This document shows, piece after piece, positions 25,701-35,351 of a DNA stretch of 49,533 nucleotides (the first letter of the stretch is position 1; each line of letters begins with the position of its first letter). Origin of the DNA: Fervidicola ferrireducens (GTDB taxonomy: Bacteria; Bacillota; Thermosediminibacteria; Thermosediminibacterales; Thermosediminibacteraceae); NCBI RefSeq assembly GCF_001562425.1, contig NZ_LOED01000018.1, forward strand, positions 1-49,533, written 5' to 3'. Under the pieces are notes generated by a model. The model saw only the letters and a program-made list of their open reading frames with translations. It searched no databases and was not told the DNA's origin. A program made the translations under genes and the position numbers.

Positions 25701-26807
25701 TTAAGGCCTGAACGTACCGTTCCTCATATCCACTTCGATTATCCTCTCCACTTCTTCACCTCGGAAGCCCACCAGATAGCTCGTCATGTTGCAGGCGGCG
25801 CACGCATGGTTGGGGATTATCCGTATCTTTTCTCCTACTTCAAGTGAGGTTTTTCCATCCACTTCCAATTTACCCACTTCTTCCGAAAGGCTCACCAAAG
25901 TAAGCTCGGGATGGCCGACAACGGTGCCGTACCCCTTTAAAAGAGATATCCCGTGGGCTCCCCGGTCTAGGCCAAGGCATTTGCTTCCCACATCTACTAT
26001 CAGGTTGCCGGGCCTCGGATTTGAAATTACGGTGCCCATTACAGAAAAGGCGCATCTTTCAAATGGCACGACTCCAAGCGCCACCTGAATCGAATCGTAA
26101 AACACGTAATTTCCGGGTCTCAAGACGTTTATTCTTTCGTCCTCTAGAACATGTCGAAAGGTAGGCGTGCTGCCGGTGGCAATAATCTCTAAGTTAAATC
26201 CTTCTTTTTCGAGAATTTCGGCGGCTGTTTTTAAGGCATTTATTTCTTCAAACGCTATCTTCTTTACTTCTTCTGGCCTACCAAGCCCGTACACGTGCCC
26301 CGGATGGGTGGCTATACCTATAAGCTTCAAACTTTTATAAGCCGCAAGCTCTTTGGCAAGCCTTGCCGCATCCTCCGGCAACACGCCAAACCTCTTAAGT
26401 CCGCTGTCCACTATTATCAAATATTCAAGGATAATTCCGTTTTCCTCAAGAGCCACGTTGATTTGCTCTGCCGCTTTTACGCAGTCTATGCTCAGTATTA
26501 CGCGTGCTTTTTTCGCCAGGTTCACAATTCTCCCTATATTTTCTTTTCCCGCCACCGGATATGCCACCATAACGTTGGTAAAGCCCTTTTCAACTAGCCT
26601 TTCCGCCTCAAAAAGGGTCCCGACCAGGAAACCTTCGGCACCGGCCGCCTTCTGCATCGCAGCGATTTCAGTGCTCTTGTGGGTCTTTACCATGGGCCAG
26701 AGGCGTTTTCCACTACCGCGTGCAAGCTCTGCCGCTTCTTTTATGTTTTTCTCCAGGATATCCAGGTCCACCAGAAATGCAGGCGTGACAAGGTCGTAAA
26801 TTTTCAT
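25701..26807 (-). CDS. D-threonine aldolase/D-serine dehydratase-like PLP enzyme
   Basis: 368 residues, normal length. The N-terminal TIM-barrel of the alanine racemase type contains the PLP lysine region WPMVKTHKST (about residues 37-46) and DSGLKRFG. The C-terminal beta domain ends in HACAACNMT, whose His and Cys bind the metal in the DSD1/D-threonine aldolase group. These cytoplasmic enzymes cleave or deaminate D-3-hydroxy amino acids; the precise substrate is uncertain. GAGGTTTTC precedes the ATG. It appears monocistronic. Confidence 0.85.
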   Translation of the reverse strand: MKIYDLVTPAFLVDLDILEKNIKEAAELARGSGKRLWPMVKTHKSTEIAAMQKAAGAEGFLVGTLFEAERLVEKGFTNVMVAYPVAGKENIGRIVNLAKKARVILSIDCVKAAEQINVALEENGIILEYLIIVDSGLKRFGVLPEDAARLAKELAAYKSLKLIGIATHPGHVYGLGRPEEVKKIAFEEINALKTAAEILEKEGFNLEIIATGSTPTFRHVLEDERINVLRPGNYVFYDSIQVALGVVPFERCAFSVMGTVISNPRPGNLIVDVGSKCLGLDRGAHGISLLKGYGTVVGHPELTLVSLSEEVGKLEVDGKTSLEVGEKIRIIPNHACAACNMTSYLVGFRGEEVERIIEVDMRNGTFRP

Positions 26808-26841
26808 TTTGAAAACCTCCTGAATATACTTTTTGATGAAT

Positions 26842-28128
26842 TTATTTAGAAAGCAATAACTTTACTGACTTCTTCATCTCTTCCACATCATGAATAGAAA
26901 CCGAACCGGGAAAATACCTTGCCTTCTGGTAAATATAGGTAATTTTCTCCACCAGTTCTCCAGCATCTTCAAAAGCCTTTTTAAGCTGTGGCATGAATTC
27001 CATGGGCGTCTCTGAGGAATTTCTGTAATAACCCCTTTTTGCTGCTTCTTTTAAAATTTTAGCATAAATTCTTCTTATTTTCCCGGAAGGTGAATCTCCG
27101 TAAGTAATTTTTGCAAAAGAATTTAATACCGTACCTGCTTTCGACATCAGATGAAAAAGACTTTTTTTAATGGCTCCGGGTTTTAATACCGGTTCTTTCT
27201 CATCCCCTTCAAAGTCTTTTTTATCCCAAGAAGTGTACTTTTTAAGCACTATCAGTATAAGTACTGCAAATGCCAGTATAATGAGTATAAGACCCGTTAT
27301 TTTTAAAAAAATTTCCATGCCTTCCGGCGTGATGTATTCTTGATATTCATAATTTGAAATACTTCCTCCCGGTTCTCCCGTTCCCGCAGGGAAATACTGT
27401 GTTTTTGTGCGTTTTGAGAGGGCCGAAATAATAAAATCCAGGGCGTAAACCACCGGCAACAGAACGGGAGTTAGTATCTTCATCACAATTTCTATCAGAG
27501 CGAAATACGTTTCTGTTAAAAAACCTAATAAAGCTGAAACATATTCAGGGCTGACGAATTCCGCAAAGAGGAGGGTAAAAAAGAATGTAGTAATTGAAAC
27601 AATAAGAGCCGTCAGCAACCATCTTTCCCTGGAAATACCAGGAGAAACGGTCTCCATGTAATAGACAGATAGCACAACAAGCGAAATTGAAATATAACCC
27701 GTAAGCAGTAAAAGCAGTTCACCGGCTTTCCCCTTATAAAAAAGAAGGCTAAACAAGATTAAAAGTGAATACTGCTTTAGCCTTGACATCAGCTCGTAAT
27801 GACGCATCACCCATAAGCCCTGCCCCGCTCCCAGAATAAAGCAAAAAAAAGCAGCAACAAGCCCATAATAGCCGGAGCCGATTTTCAAGACCGTTATTAA
27901 GACCAAAACTGCAATAAAAAGCGGTTTTCTAAATCTTTCAAACCTGTTGTAAGCCGCATTAAAAATAATCCCGGCAAAAAGCCACGATAAGACTTCAAAG
28001 ACCGGAAAAATCATGCCGGGCGCGTACCGTTCGAATACCGAAAGTATAATGAGAGCGAATATACTGTTTATGATGTAAAAAAGTATTATTTTCAACAATC
28101 TATACCAATCGAATGAGGGAAATCTCAC
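26842..28128 (-). CDS. Membrane protein with C-terminal DUF4129
   Basis: About 428 residues. The first 210 contain five to six membrane segments, another follows near residue 285, and the last 120 residues form a soluble DUF4129-type domain (IRRIYAKILKEAAKRGYYR, then ETPMEFM). It is the third gene after moxR and the DUF58 gene, a common trio whose role is unclear but often linked to envelope functions; the transglutaminase partner often present is missing. A GTG at 28128 with GGGGAGG upstream is the likely start, overlapping the DUF58 stop by 29 bases; a longer frame from GTG 28167 has a poorer site. Confidence 0.75.
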   Translation of the reverse strand: MRFPSFDWYRLLKIILFYIINSIFALIILSVFERYAPGMIFPVFEVLSWLFAGIIFNAAYNRFERFRKPLFIAVLVLITVLKIGSGYYGLVAAFFCFILGAGQGLWVMRHYELMSRLKQYSLLILFSLLFYKGKAGELLLLLTGYISISLVVLSVYYMETVSPGISRERWLLTALIVSITTFFFTLLFAEFVSPEYVSALLGFLTETYFALIEIVMKILTPVLLPVVYALDFIISALSKRTKTQYFPAGTGEPGGSISNYEYQEYITPEGMEIFLKITGLILIILAFAVLILIVLKKYTSWDKKDFEGDEKEPVLKPGAIKKSLFHLMSKAGTVLNSFAKITYGDSPSGKIRRIYAKILKEAAKRGYYRNSSETPMEFMPQLKKAFEDAGELVEKITYIYQKARYFPGSVSIHDVEEMKKSVKLLLSK

Positions 28129-29281
28129 GCCATGCTTCCTCCCCGAGAGCGTGATACGTGAGGACACCTTCGGGCCCTTTTAGTTTAGCATTCTTTTTTC
28201 CCGCAAGAATTAAAACCACATCCATCCCCATTTTCTGCAGCAATTTAACGACCTTTTCGGTGTTTTTACCCCAGATGCCGGTTATGTATATAACTTTGCT
28301 GTCTCTTTTTAACATCCCCAGAGTTCTTGGCAATATTTCTTCAATTTTAAATATGCTGTAATTCGAAAGGCGGGCAAGGCATTCCAGGATATTCCTCAGG
28401 TGCATCGAACCCGAACCGTAAGGTATCAATGTTATTAAATCGGTATCCTTATCGGGGGAAACCATCCTTCCGTTGCTGGCAAGCATCACTTCAAAGCCCT
28501 GTTCCAAGGCTTTCTTTGCAATTGACGCCGCCAGTATTACAAGGAATTCCGACAGCTCAGGATCGATTCCTTCCCAGGCAATTTCGAATGTGTTTACATC
28601 AAGCAGGATGGAAATCCGTTTTGTAAAGCTGGAGTCGTAAACCTTTACCCTGAGCCTGTCAAGTTTGGCTGTGGATTTCCAGTCCACATCTTTCAGCAAA
28701 TCTCCCGGAACATAGTCTCTTGTGTCGGTAAAGCAAAAAGGATCCGTTAAAAGCGTTTTGCGGCCGATGACACCCGAAAGGGTTATGTCCGGTTTGCCTT
28801 CCGTCACAATAACATCGACCAGCCGAGGATACACTATAAGAGCGGCGGTGGAATCGATGGGCTTTTCTTTTTCAAAGAAGCCGAATACGTCTCCTGTACT
28901 CAAAATCCCGGGCCCAAAGGTGAAAATCCCGCGGCTTTTACAATAAACTGGGTATTTTCTTCTTATTTTCTGGTACCATAATAGTGAATATAAACCGCTT
29001 AAGATTTTCTTATCAGCCCTGTGGTGAGGGACGAGATTCCCCTTTAAAAATTCAACCACCGCCGGCACCTCGGTATCTACTCTTATCCAGGGAAGCGGAA
29101 GGATTTTGGCATTTGTTATCTCCTGTATATAATTTACAGTATCGCCGAAAAACACCCGATCTTTTTCAAAGCGGTGACTGAATTCTAGCCCTTTAACACT
29201 CAATATACTCCACAAATACGATATCCCGAGAACCGCGGCCACGGCTGCAACAAACACCAATACGTGCATAGTTTTTTTCAT
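28100..29281 (-). CDS. DUF58-domain protein
   Basis: 393 residues. One or two N-terminal membrane segments (about residues 5-25) are followed by a soluble region. The DUF58 signature is clear: DTRDYVPGDLLKDVDWKST (about residues 186-204), then RLRVKVYD and a von Willebrand A-like fold (ISILLDVNTFE). It is usually encoded after a MoxR ATPase, as here (nine bases downstream), and the pair may act as a chaperone-substrate system for assembling complexes. The ribosome site before ATG is weak (CCGGAG close to the start). Confidence 0.85.
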   Translation of the reverse strand: MKKTMHVLVFVAAVAAVLGISYLWSILSVKGLEFSHRFEKDRVFFGDTVNYIQEITNAKILPLPWIRVDTEVPAVVEFLKGNLVPHHRADKKILSGLYSLLWYQKIRRKYPVYCKSRGIFTFGPGILSTGDVFGFFEKEKPIDSTAALIVYPRLVDVIVTEGKPDITLSGVIGRKTLLTDPFCFTDTRDYVPGDLLKDVDWKSTAKLDRLRVKVYDSSFTKRISILLDVNTFEIAWEGIDPELSEFLVILAASIAKKALEQGFEVMLASNGRMVSPDKDTDLITLIPYGSGSMHLRNILECLARLSNYSIFKIEEILPRTLGMLKRDSKVIYITGIWGKNTEKVVKLLQKMGMDVVLILAGKKNAKLKGPEGVLTYHALGEEAWREISLIRLV

Positions 29282-29290
29282 CTCCGGTAT

Positions 29291-30235
29291 TTATTCAACA
29301 GGAACCGCCGTTTTCTCGAGAATGTCGGTTATTACATCCTCGGGCTTGTAATCTCTAAGCAGGCTCTCATAGCTGAGGAGCAACCTGTGGCTCAGCACCG
29401 GCACGGCCAGATGTTTAATATCATCGGGTATCACGTAATCTCTACCTTTTATGGCCGCAAAGGCCTTAGCACATTTATAAAGCAGCAGTGAAGCCCTGGG
29501 GCTGGCTCCCAGTTTTACCGCAGGATGGTTTCTCGTCTCCCTAATAACGGTTAGCATATAGTACTCTACGCTTTCATCTACGTTGACGCCTTTTGCCTGC
29601 TCCCGCATCGCGAGTATATCTTCGGCATTTAAAACGGGTTTTATTTCTTCTAAAGGATTTCCCGCTCCAAAACGATGAAGTATGGACCTTTCTTCCTCCA
29701 ACTCTGGATAACCCAGTCTTAACCTCATCAAAAACCTGTCCAGCTGGGCTTCGGGCAGGGGAAAGGTGCCTTCCATTTCCACGGGATTTTGAGTCGCAAG
29801 CACCAGAAAAGGCTCTTTCAGCCGCCTGGTGACCCCGTCTACGGTAAACTGCCTTTCCTCCATAGCTTCGAGAAGGCTGGACTGGGTCCTGGGGGTGGCC
29901 CTGTTTATTTCGTCGGCGAGGAGAATATTGGTCATTATTGGCCCGGGGTTGAACACAAACTCTCCGGTCTTCTGACTGTAGATATTTACACCCAGCACAT
30001 CCGCCGGCAAAAGGTCGGGCGTAAACTGAATCCTTCTGAATTCCAGGTTCAATGACCTGGCCAGAGCTTTGGCCATCAGAGTTTTGCCCACTCCCGGCAC
30101 ATCCTCCAGCAGCACATGACCGCCGGCCAGGAGCGCCGTTAGCAACAATTCGATAACCTGAGTTTTGCCTACAACTACTTTTCCAATGTTATCCACGACA
30201 GTAAATATCCTGCGGGAAAACTCAATCGCGTCCAC
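29291..30235 (-). CDS. MoxR-family AAA+ ATPase
   Basis: 314 residues. Walker A EDVPGVGKT (about 43-51), Walker B LLADEINR (about 107-114), sensor I LATQNPVE and the AAA lid are present, typical of the MoxR APE2706/MRP subgroup. MoxR ATPases are thought to mature protein complexes together with adjacent DUF58 proteins. GTG at 30235 is the likely start: it follows the stop of the broken dynamin gene by one base and has GGAAAGGG nine bases upstream, while TTG 30244 would overlap that site. Expression probably depends on the transcript entering from the fluoride-riboswitch region. Confidence 0.92.
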   Translation of the reverse strand: MDAIEFSRRIFTVVDNIGKVVVGKTQVIELLLTALLAGGHVLLEDVPGVGKTLMAKALARSLNLEFRRIQFTPDLLPADVLGVNIYSQKTGEFVFNPGPIMTNILLADEINRATPRTQSSLLEAMEERQFTVDGVTRRLKEPFLVLATQNPVEMEGTFPLPEAQLDRFLMRLRLGYPELEEERSILHRFGAGNPLEEIKPVLNAEDILAMREQAKGVNVDESVEYYMLTVIRETRNHPAVKLGASPRASLLLYKCAKAFAAIKGRDYVIPDDIKHLAVPVLSHRLLLSYESLLRDYKPEDVITDILEKTAVPVE

Positions 30236-30236
30236 T

Positions 30237-30823
30237 TTACGCAACCCTTTCCAGATGGTTTTTCAATTCCCTTATATTACCTTCAATTTCATTCAGTCTT
30301 TGTAAAAGGGCTCCCAGTTTTTCTAACCTGCCCTTTATGCGGTCTTCTCCGGACTTTTTAAGCTCCACAGCCTCTCTTACCGATTCCATTATAACGCCGG
30401 CGGTTTCTGCAATTTTACCTTCAAGATAATTATAATACTCCTTGAAGGTTTTTTCCATTCTTTGGGCGATGTCGTACCTCACCCGGCCGCACTGCCTATC
30501 AAATTGCTGTTCCAGCCAGTTTTTCAAATTGTTAAGGGCCATTTTTCGGGCAATAAAACCGGGGAGAAACGGAGCGATCGATAACGGCGTAGGCAAAAGA
30601 TAATTCTTTTCCGGTTCCATATTATAGTAAAAATATCCAGCTTCTTTAAAATTCTCTATTCTCGTAAAGCTCTCAAACTTTATATGAAACATGTTGGCCG
30701 TCAATTGCTGAAGTTCCAAAATAATCTTTTCCACCTTTTCCCCAAGCCTTCCCGTTATTCTTGCCGACGCCTCGGCCAGGCGCTTAAGTTCCCCTTCCTT
30801 CCATGAATCAAAGCGGCGTTGCT
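30237..30823 (-). pseudogene. C-terminal half of the disrupted dynamin-like GTPase
   Basis: An open frame of about 195 codons continues the GTPase of 30863-31939 in a different frame. It encodes an alpha-helical stalk and a hydrophobic hairpin (LLPTPLSIAPFLPGFIARK, the likely membrane-contact tip), then charged helices. Between the halves lie an in-frame TAA (30863-30865) and, about 40 bases on, a one-base loss at an A run (30823-30826). Joined, the product would be about 567 residues, the usual size of bacterial dynamin-like proteins. A GTG at 30734 could start a separate fragment, but its ribosome site is poor. Confidence 0.7.
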
Positions 30824-30862
30824 TTTGAAATACTCCTCCAGGGCAGCTTCCAGCTTCCTGTA

Positions 30863-31939
30863 TTAGGAATTCTTGAATTTTTCATACTCAGCGTTGAATT
30901 GGGCAAGCAGCTCCCTGCTTTCCCCGTCAAAAACAAGCAGCACATCCTTTTTCTCTTCTTCGATCTCTTTCATTTTCTTTTTTAGGACATCTATATTTTT
31001 TTCCAGCTCTTCTACTGGCGTCCTGATGGCACCGGCCTCCAGTTCAATATCAAACCTCAACCTTGATATGAACCTCAGAGCACCGTTACAGCGGGAAAGC
31101 AAGAGGGCCCTGCCTTTGTCGCTGGTTATGAATTCATCCAGTTTTGATAAAAACTCAGGCAATCCGGTGAGCCTTAATTTTTCCTCATCGTACGTCTCCC
31201 GGGCTTCCAGGGCCATCTTGGCAGAAACGGGGAAAATTTTGATTTCTTCGTATCCCAGCTTCTCCTTCAAAACCCCGGCGGCAAAATCAAGGGCCTCCTT
31301 CACATCTTCCTCTTCGGCGTAATCTATCTTGTTCAGCACAAAAAATATCTTGACCGCATGATCCCGAACGTCTTTGAGAAATTCGTATTCATTTTGGGCG
31401 ACAGGAGAATCGATAGTAAAAAGGAATATGGCCGCATCGAGTTTCGGAAGAAACTCGTAAGTTACGTCAGTGTTATGCCGGTAGACAGACCCGACGCCCG
31501 GTGTATCTATCAGCGTTACGCCTTTTTTAAGAAACTCGGATGGATACTCTATGACTATCTCCTTTACATTTTTTTCATTACCCGGATTGCCCCTTTCGGT
31601 GGCGTACTTGTCCAGTTCTTTAACAGTTATTTCTTCCTTGGAACCGTCCAAAAAGTACACCGTCACTTTCAACCTCGGACCGTATTTGATAACAGTGACT
31701 ATGGAAGTAAGTGGCACTACTGCGGTCGGAACTATTTTTTCTCCCAGCACGGCATTAATAAATGTCGATTTCCCGCGTTTGAACTGGCCCACAACCGCCA
31801 GGTTGAACCGGTTTTTTAGAAGTTTATCTAGTTCATAGTCTATAGCCTCAATCATTGATTTTTCTTTATCATTTGCTATCTTTTTTACCTCTTCTAAGCA
31901 TTGAATCAACTGTTCTTTTGTTCTTTCGAAATTAAGCAC
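30863..31939 (-). CDS. Bacterial dynamin-like GTPase, N-terminal half (gene disrupted)
   Basis: 358 residues. The dynamin GTPase domain is complete: P-loop VGQFKRGKSTFINA (about 49-62), switch threonine in VVPLTS, G3 DTPGVGS (about 143-149), and G4 NKIDYA (about 208). The following helices (KNIDVLKKKMKEIEEEKKD) start the stalk and then stop at TAA, although the same frame goes on to encode YRKLEAALEEYF. Dynamin-like proteins remodel membranes; this truncated form lacks the stalk end and membrane tip, so it is probably inactive unless recoded. Start is GTG with GAGAGGTGAG upstream. A fluoride riboswitch lies 28 bases before the start. Confidence 0.8.
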   Translation of the reverse strand: MLNFERTKEQLIQCLEEVKKIANDKEKSMIEAIDYELDKLLKNRFNLAVVGQFKRGKSTFINAVLGEKIVPTAVVPLTSIVTVIKYGPRLKVTVYFLDGSKEEITVKELDKYATERGNPGNEKNVKEIVIEYPSEFLKKGVTLIDTPGVGSVYRHNTDVTYEFLPKLDAAIFLFTIDSPVAQNEYEFLKDVRDHAVKIFFVLNKIDYAEEEDVKEALDFAAGVLKEKLGYEEIKIFPVSAKMALEARETYDEEKLRLTGLPEFLSKLDEFITSDKGRALLLSRCNGALRFISRLRFDIELEAGAIRTPVEELEKNIDVLKKKMKEIEEEKKDVLLVFDGESRELLAQFNAEYEKFKNS

Positions 31940-31967
31940 TCGTCTCTCACCTCTCTGAAAATATAAA

Positions 31968-32039
31968 AGCTCCTACAATATCCGGTGATATTGTAGGAGC
32001 TATTAGCCTGAAAGGCAGTTTCGGTGAGCTCCATCACCT
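31968..32039 (-). promoter_or_regulatory. Fluoride (crcB-type) riboswitch with terminator platform
   Basis: Minus strand, aptamer about 32038 to 31993: P1 GGTG/CACC around ATGGAGCT, then GAAAC, a CTGCC-TTTC-AGGC hairpin, TAATA and GCTCCTAC, which pairs back as the pseudoknot to GGAGC. This matches the fluoride aptamer consensus closely. The last part is also the left arm of a perfect 15-base terminator hairpin AGCTCCTACAATATC / GATATTGTAGGAGCT (31968-31982, 31987-32001) followed by TTTTATATTTT. Fluoride binding should block the terminator and switch on the genes downstream, which are the dynamin-like GTPase and the moxR operon. Confidence 0.9.
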
Positions 32040-32146
32040 TTTCACTTATGCGATATATATTATATATTTTTTTCACATTTATTGCAACATCGTAGTACAG
32101 CAAAACGATCTTTATAGTTCGCATCATAAAGATAGAACTTAGGTCA

Positions 32147-32488
32147 CTATATTTCCTTGTTATTCACGTATTTGAGCACTTCCACATTCTCAATGGTTAC
32201 TAGTCCTTCTTTTACGGTTTCATTTAGAAATGGAATGAGTTTTTCTATCCTGTCTGCCCTGTCGACTATATCGATTACAATCGGAAGATCGCTGGAAAGC
32301 ACAAGAATACGGGCTGTATGAATACGACTATTGGCACCGAATCCCTCTATGCCTCTTACTACAGTAACCCCGGCCATTCCCAATTCCCTAGCTTTAAGCA
32401 CTATAGCATGATAGAGAGGCATGCCATTATATTTATCATTTTCACCTATATAGATCCTAACGCGCATGGCGGGCCCCGTTAAATCCAT
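32147..32488 (-). CDS. DUF190 protein (PII-like), crcB-linked
   Basis: 113 residues matching the DUF190 family: RVRIYIGENDKYNG near the N-terminus, then GVTVVRGIEGFGANS and LPIVIDIVDRADRIEKLIPF. The fold is PII-like and the family is often encoded next to the fluoride channel crcB, as here with one base between them. It is presumed to modulate fluoride export or sense a ligand, but this is unproved. The ATG lies directly after the crcB stop, so translation is probably coupled. Confidence 0.85.
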   Translation of the reverse strand: MDLTGPAMRVRIYIGENDKYNGMPLYHAIVLKARELGMAGVTVVRGIEGFGANSRIHTARILVLSSDLPIVIDIVDRADRIEKLIPFLNETVKEGLVTIENVEVLKYVNNKEI

Positions 32489-32489
32489 C

Positions 32490-32894
32490 TCACACCAACC
32501 CTCTCAGCACATTAATCAAATTTGTCACACTGATTCCCAGAAAGACCGCAATCAGACCTCCCAGTATATTCGCCAGCATATTTAAAAAAGCCATAGCGAA
32601 ACTGCCTTCGTGTATCAACAGAAGTGTTTCCAGCGAAAATGTTGAAAAAGTAGTAAAAGCACCTAAAAAACCTACCATTATCAAAGATCGAAATATCGCT
32701 ACTGGTACAATAAAATTCATTGAAATTGAATATATTAATCCCACCAAAAATGAACCCAGTAAATTTACAACGAGGGTCCCAATCGGAAACACGGTAGTAA
32801 TTTTATCATTCAGCCATACTGACATAAAATACCTGAATAGCGCTCCTGCGGCTCCCCCTAGTGCTATAAAAAGGTAGACCAGTTTCTTCTCCAT
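32490..32894 (-). CDS. crcB: Fluoride channel CrcB/Fluc
   Basis: 134 residues with four membrane helices. Family motifs are GGAAGALFRY (about 12-21), GTLVVNLLGSFLVG (about 40-53) and GFLGAFTTFSTFS (about 73-85), which includes the phenylalanines lining the fluoride path. It works as a double-barrelled dimer in the membrane and lets toxic fluoride leak out. ATG 32894 is preferred over GTG 32900 because AAAGGAG has correct spacing to it. No fluoride riboswitch is visible directly upstream; the only one lies downstream of DUF190. Confidence 0.95.
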   Translation of the reverse strand: MEKKLVYLFIALGGAAGALFRYFMSVWLNDKITTVFPIGTLVVNLLGSFLVGLIYSISMNFIVPVAIFRSLIMVGFLGAFTTFSTFSLETLLLIHEGSFAMAFLNMLANILGGLIAVFLGISVTNLINVLRGLV

Positions 32895-32943
32895 TGACAC
32901 GACTCCTTTCTAATGTCTGCTTCTTCAATTGAGCGCATACCAT

Positions 32944-32980
32944 AAAGACTCCTGCGAGGAAAATCCCCACAGGAGTCTTT
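32944..32980. terminator. Stem-loop after hppA
   Basis: AAAGACTCCTG / CAGGAGTCTTT (11 bases) eight bases past the hppA stop. The T tail is weak on the minus strand (TTTATGG), so partial read-through into crcB is likely. Confidence 0.55.
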
Positions 32981-32987
32981 TTCAGTA

Positions 32988-34994
32988 TTATCTCATGAAA
33001 AGCGGTGCGAACACTAGAGCTACGATGGTCATAAGTTTTATCAATATGTTCAGAGAAGGTCCAGCGGTATCTTTGAACGGATCTCCCACCGTGTCTCCCA
33101 CTACGGCTGCTGCGTGGGTGGGTGTGCCCTTTCCGCCGTAATTGCCTTCTTCGATATACTTTTTGGCGTTGTCCCAGGCACCGCCGGAGTTGGCCATCTG
33201 AATCGCAATCATAACGCCGGTAACCAGCGCACCCGCGAGGAGCCCTCCAAGGGCCTCCTTGCCGAAGAGGAATCCTACCGCCAAAGGTGCGGCAACAGCC
33301 ATGAGACCCGGAATTATCATTTCCCTGAGGGCCGCCTGCGTGCTTATGTCCACACACCTTGCGTAGTCGGGTTTGGCCTTTTCTTCCATTATACCCGGGA
33401 TTTCCCTGAACTGCCGGCGTACCTCTTCTATCATCTGATAGGCCGCTTTACCTACCGCTTCCATGGCCATAGCCGAAAACAGATAGGGCAGCATGCCGCC
33501 GATGAAAAGGCCAACTATTACATCGGCCCGAAGGAGGTTTATTCCCTCTTCCAACCCTGCAGCTGTGGTGTACGCTGAAAATAGAGCCAGCGCCGTCAGT
33601 GCCGCCGAACCGATAGCAAACCCCTTTCCCATAGCCGCCGTCGTGTTACCGACTGCATCCAATTTGTCGGTTATCTTCCTGACCGACGGGTCGAGCTCGG
33701 CCATTTCGGCAATACCGCCGGCGTTATCGGCTATGGGCCCGTAAGCGTCCACCGCCACGGTCATTCCCGTGGTTGACAGCATACCTATGGCCGCCAGGGC
33801 TATGCCGTAAAGCCCGGCAAATTTATAGGATATTATAACCGCCAGAGCTATAAATAACACGGGCAGGCCGGTACTTTTCATCCCCACAGCCAGTCCCGTT
33901 ATTATGTTCGTGGCCGGGCCAGTCTGCGATGCCTTCGCTATTTCCTTCACCGGGTTATAGCTCGAGGAAGTATAGTACTCGGTGAGCATACCTATGATGA
34001 TGCCCACTAGTATACCCGAAGCAACTGCATAAAAAGCGTTTAACTCGTTCAAGAAGTAAATGCTGAGCAATAAAGTTGCCACAATCACAAGAACGCCGCT
34101 GGCGAAGGTGCCGTTTCTCAATGCTTTCTGCGGATCGGCTCCCTCCCCGGTCCTTACGAACAATGTGCCGATTATGGAGCTTATTATACCCGCCGCCGCC
34201 ACCAGCATCGGGAAAATTATGCCCTTTATGCCGTAAGGTTGTCCCGTAACGGTGCTAACGGCCACGGCACCGATTGCCATACCGGATACTATTGAACCTA
34301 CGTATGACTCGAAAAGGTCGGCTCCCATACCTGCCACATCGCCCACGTTGTCACCGACGTTGTCCGCTATTACTGCGGGATTTCTCGGGTCATCTTCCGG
34401 AATGCCGGCCTCAACCTTTCCTACCAGGTCTGCCCCGACGTCTGCGGCTTTGGTGTAAATTCCTCCTCCGACCCTGGCAAATAGGGCAATAGAACTCGCC
34501 CCTAAGGCAAAGCCGTTTATTACGTCGAAGCTCTTCACATTCGACGGGTCTCCGAAAACAAAGTAAAGTATCCCGAGTCCCAATAATCCGAGCCCAACGA
34601 CCGACATTCCCATAACCGCGCCGCCTGAGAACGCTATGGAAAGGGCCTTATTCATTCCCTCTCGCGCGGCATTTGCGGTTCTCACGTTGGCCCTGGTAGC
34701 TACGTTCATGCCTATAAATCCCGCGAGAACCGATGCCACCGAACCTGTTATGTAGCTTACGGCCGTCTGCCAGTTTATAAAAAAGCCTATGATAAGGAAC
34801 ATGACAACTACAAAAAACACCAAAGTCCTGTATTCTCTAAATAAAAAGGCCATGGCGCCTTCATGGATTGCATCGGATATTTCGCGCATTCTTTCGTTTC
34901 CGGCAGGACTCTTGATGATCCTCATGGCAAGCAAGTATGCGAATAAAAGCGCGAGCAATCCCGAGAGAGGCGCAAGTACTATTAAATTTTCCAT
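32988..34994 (-). CDS. hppA: K+-dependent membrane-bound pyrophosphatase
   Basis: 668 residues with about 16 membrane helices. The catalytic signature [19 protein letters not shown] and the acidic run [20 protein letters not shown] bind Mg-pyrophosphate. The segment [10 protein letters not shown] has alanine where K+-independent enzymes have lysine, which marks a K+-dependent type. It splits pyrophosphate and pumps Na+ or H+ out of the cell; which ion is not settled here, although Na+ is common in such anaerobes. It follows secG by 22 bases with GGAGGGA before the ATG. Fluoride inhibits pyrophosphatases generally, and crcB is directly downstream. Confidence 0.95.
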   Translation of the reverse strand: MENLIVLAPLSGLLALLFAYLLAMRIIKSPAGNERMREISDAIHEGAMAFLFREYRTLVFFVVVMFLIIGFFINWQTAVSYITGSVASVLAGFIGMNVATRANVRTANAAREGMNKALSIAFSGGAVMGMSVVGLGLLGLGILYFVFGDPSNVKSFDVINGFALGASSIALFARVGGGIYTKAADVGADLVGKVEAGIPEDDPRNPAVIADNVGDNVGDVAGMGADLFESYVGSIVSGMAIGAVAVSTVTGQPYGIKGIIFPMLVAAAGIISSIIGTLFVRTGEGADPQKALRNGTFASGVLVIVATLLLSIYFLNELNAFYAVASGILVGIIIGMLTEYYTSSSYNPVKEIAKASQTGPATNIITGLAVGMKSTGLPVLFIALAVIISYKFAGLYGIALAAIGMLSTTGMTVAVDAYGPIADNAGGIAEMAELDPSVRKITDKLDAVGNTTAAMGKGFAIGSAALTALALFSAYTTAAGLEEGINLLRADVIVGLFIGGMLPYLFSAMAMEAVGKAAYQMIEEVRRQFREIPGIMEEKAKPDYARCVDISTQAALREMIIPGLMAVAAPLAVGFLFGKEALGGLLAGALVTGVMIAIQMANSGGAWDNAKKYIEEGNYGGKGTPTHAAAVVGDTVGDPFKDTAGPSLNILIKLMTIVALVFAPLFMR

Positions 34995-35016
34995 CAGTCT
35001 CCCTCCAGAAAGTTTG

Positions 35017-35253
35017 TTATTTTAAAACTACCATCATTAAGATGGATAATCCCAAGAAGGCCACCGCTAAAATTTCTGTAAACTTTGCCAATTTATCGTC
35101 AATACCCTTTTTCTTTCCGAAAAAGACCTCCGCTCCTCCTGAAATGGTACCGGAAAGACCGGCGCTCTTTCCTGATTGCAAAAGGACCGTAGCTATGAGT
35201 CCTATGCAAATAAGAACGTAGACCACTGAAAAAACTATGCGAAAAGCCTGCAC
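35017..35253 (-). CDS. secG: Preprotein translocase subunit SecG
   Basis: 78 residues with two membrane helices (about 6-26 and 56-76) around the conserved loop [19 protein letters not shown], typical of SecG. It supports SecYE-driven export. GTG at 35253 is the likely start because GGGGG lies eight bases before it but runs into the earlier GTG at 35262. It lies between the DUF4342 gene and hppA. Confidence 0.93.
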   Translation of the reverse strand: MQAFRIVFSVVYVLICIGLIATVLLQSGKSAGLSGTISGGAEVFFGKKKGIDDKLAKFTEILAVAFLGLSILMMVVLK

Positions 35254-35351
35254 CCATTGCACCCCCTTTAATCAATTAACGAATGTAATTTTATCACAAC
35301 ATATCCAAAAACTCAATATTATCGGCCGTTTTACAAAAAGCAAATAAAAGA

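Noticed and set aside
31906-32127. A 73-codon leftward frame upstream of the dynamin-like GTPase
   Set aside because: It lies over the fluoride riboswitch aptamer and terminator and has no ribosome site; the RNA structure explains the sequence better.
32895-32990. Fluoride riboswitch directly upstream of crcB
   Set aside because: The only structure there is the hppA hairpin; the aptamer consensus is absent.
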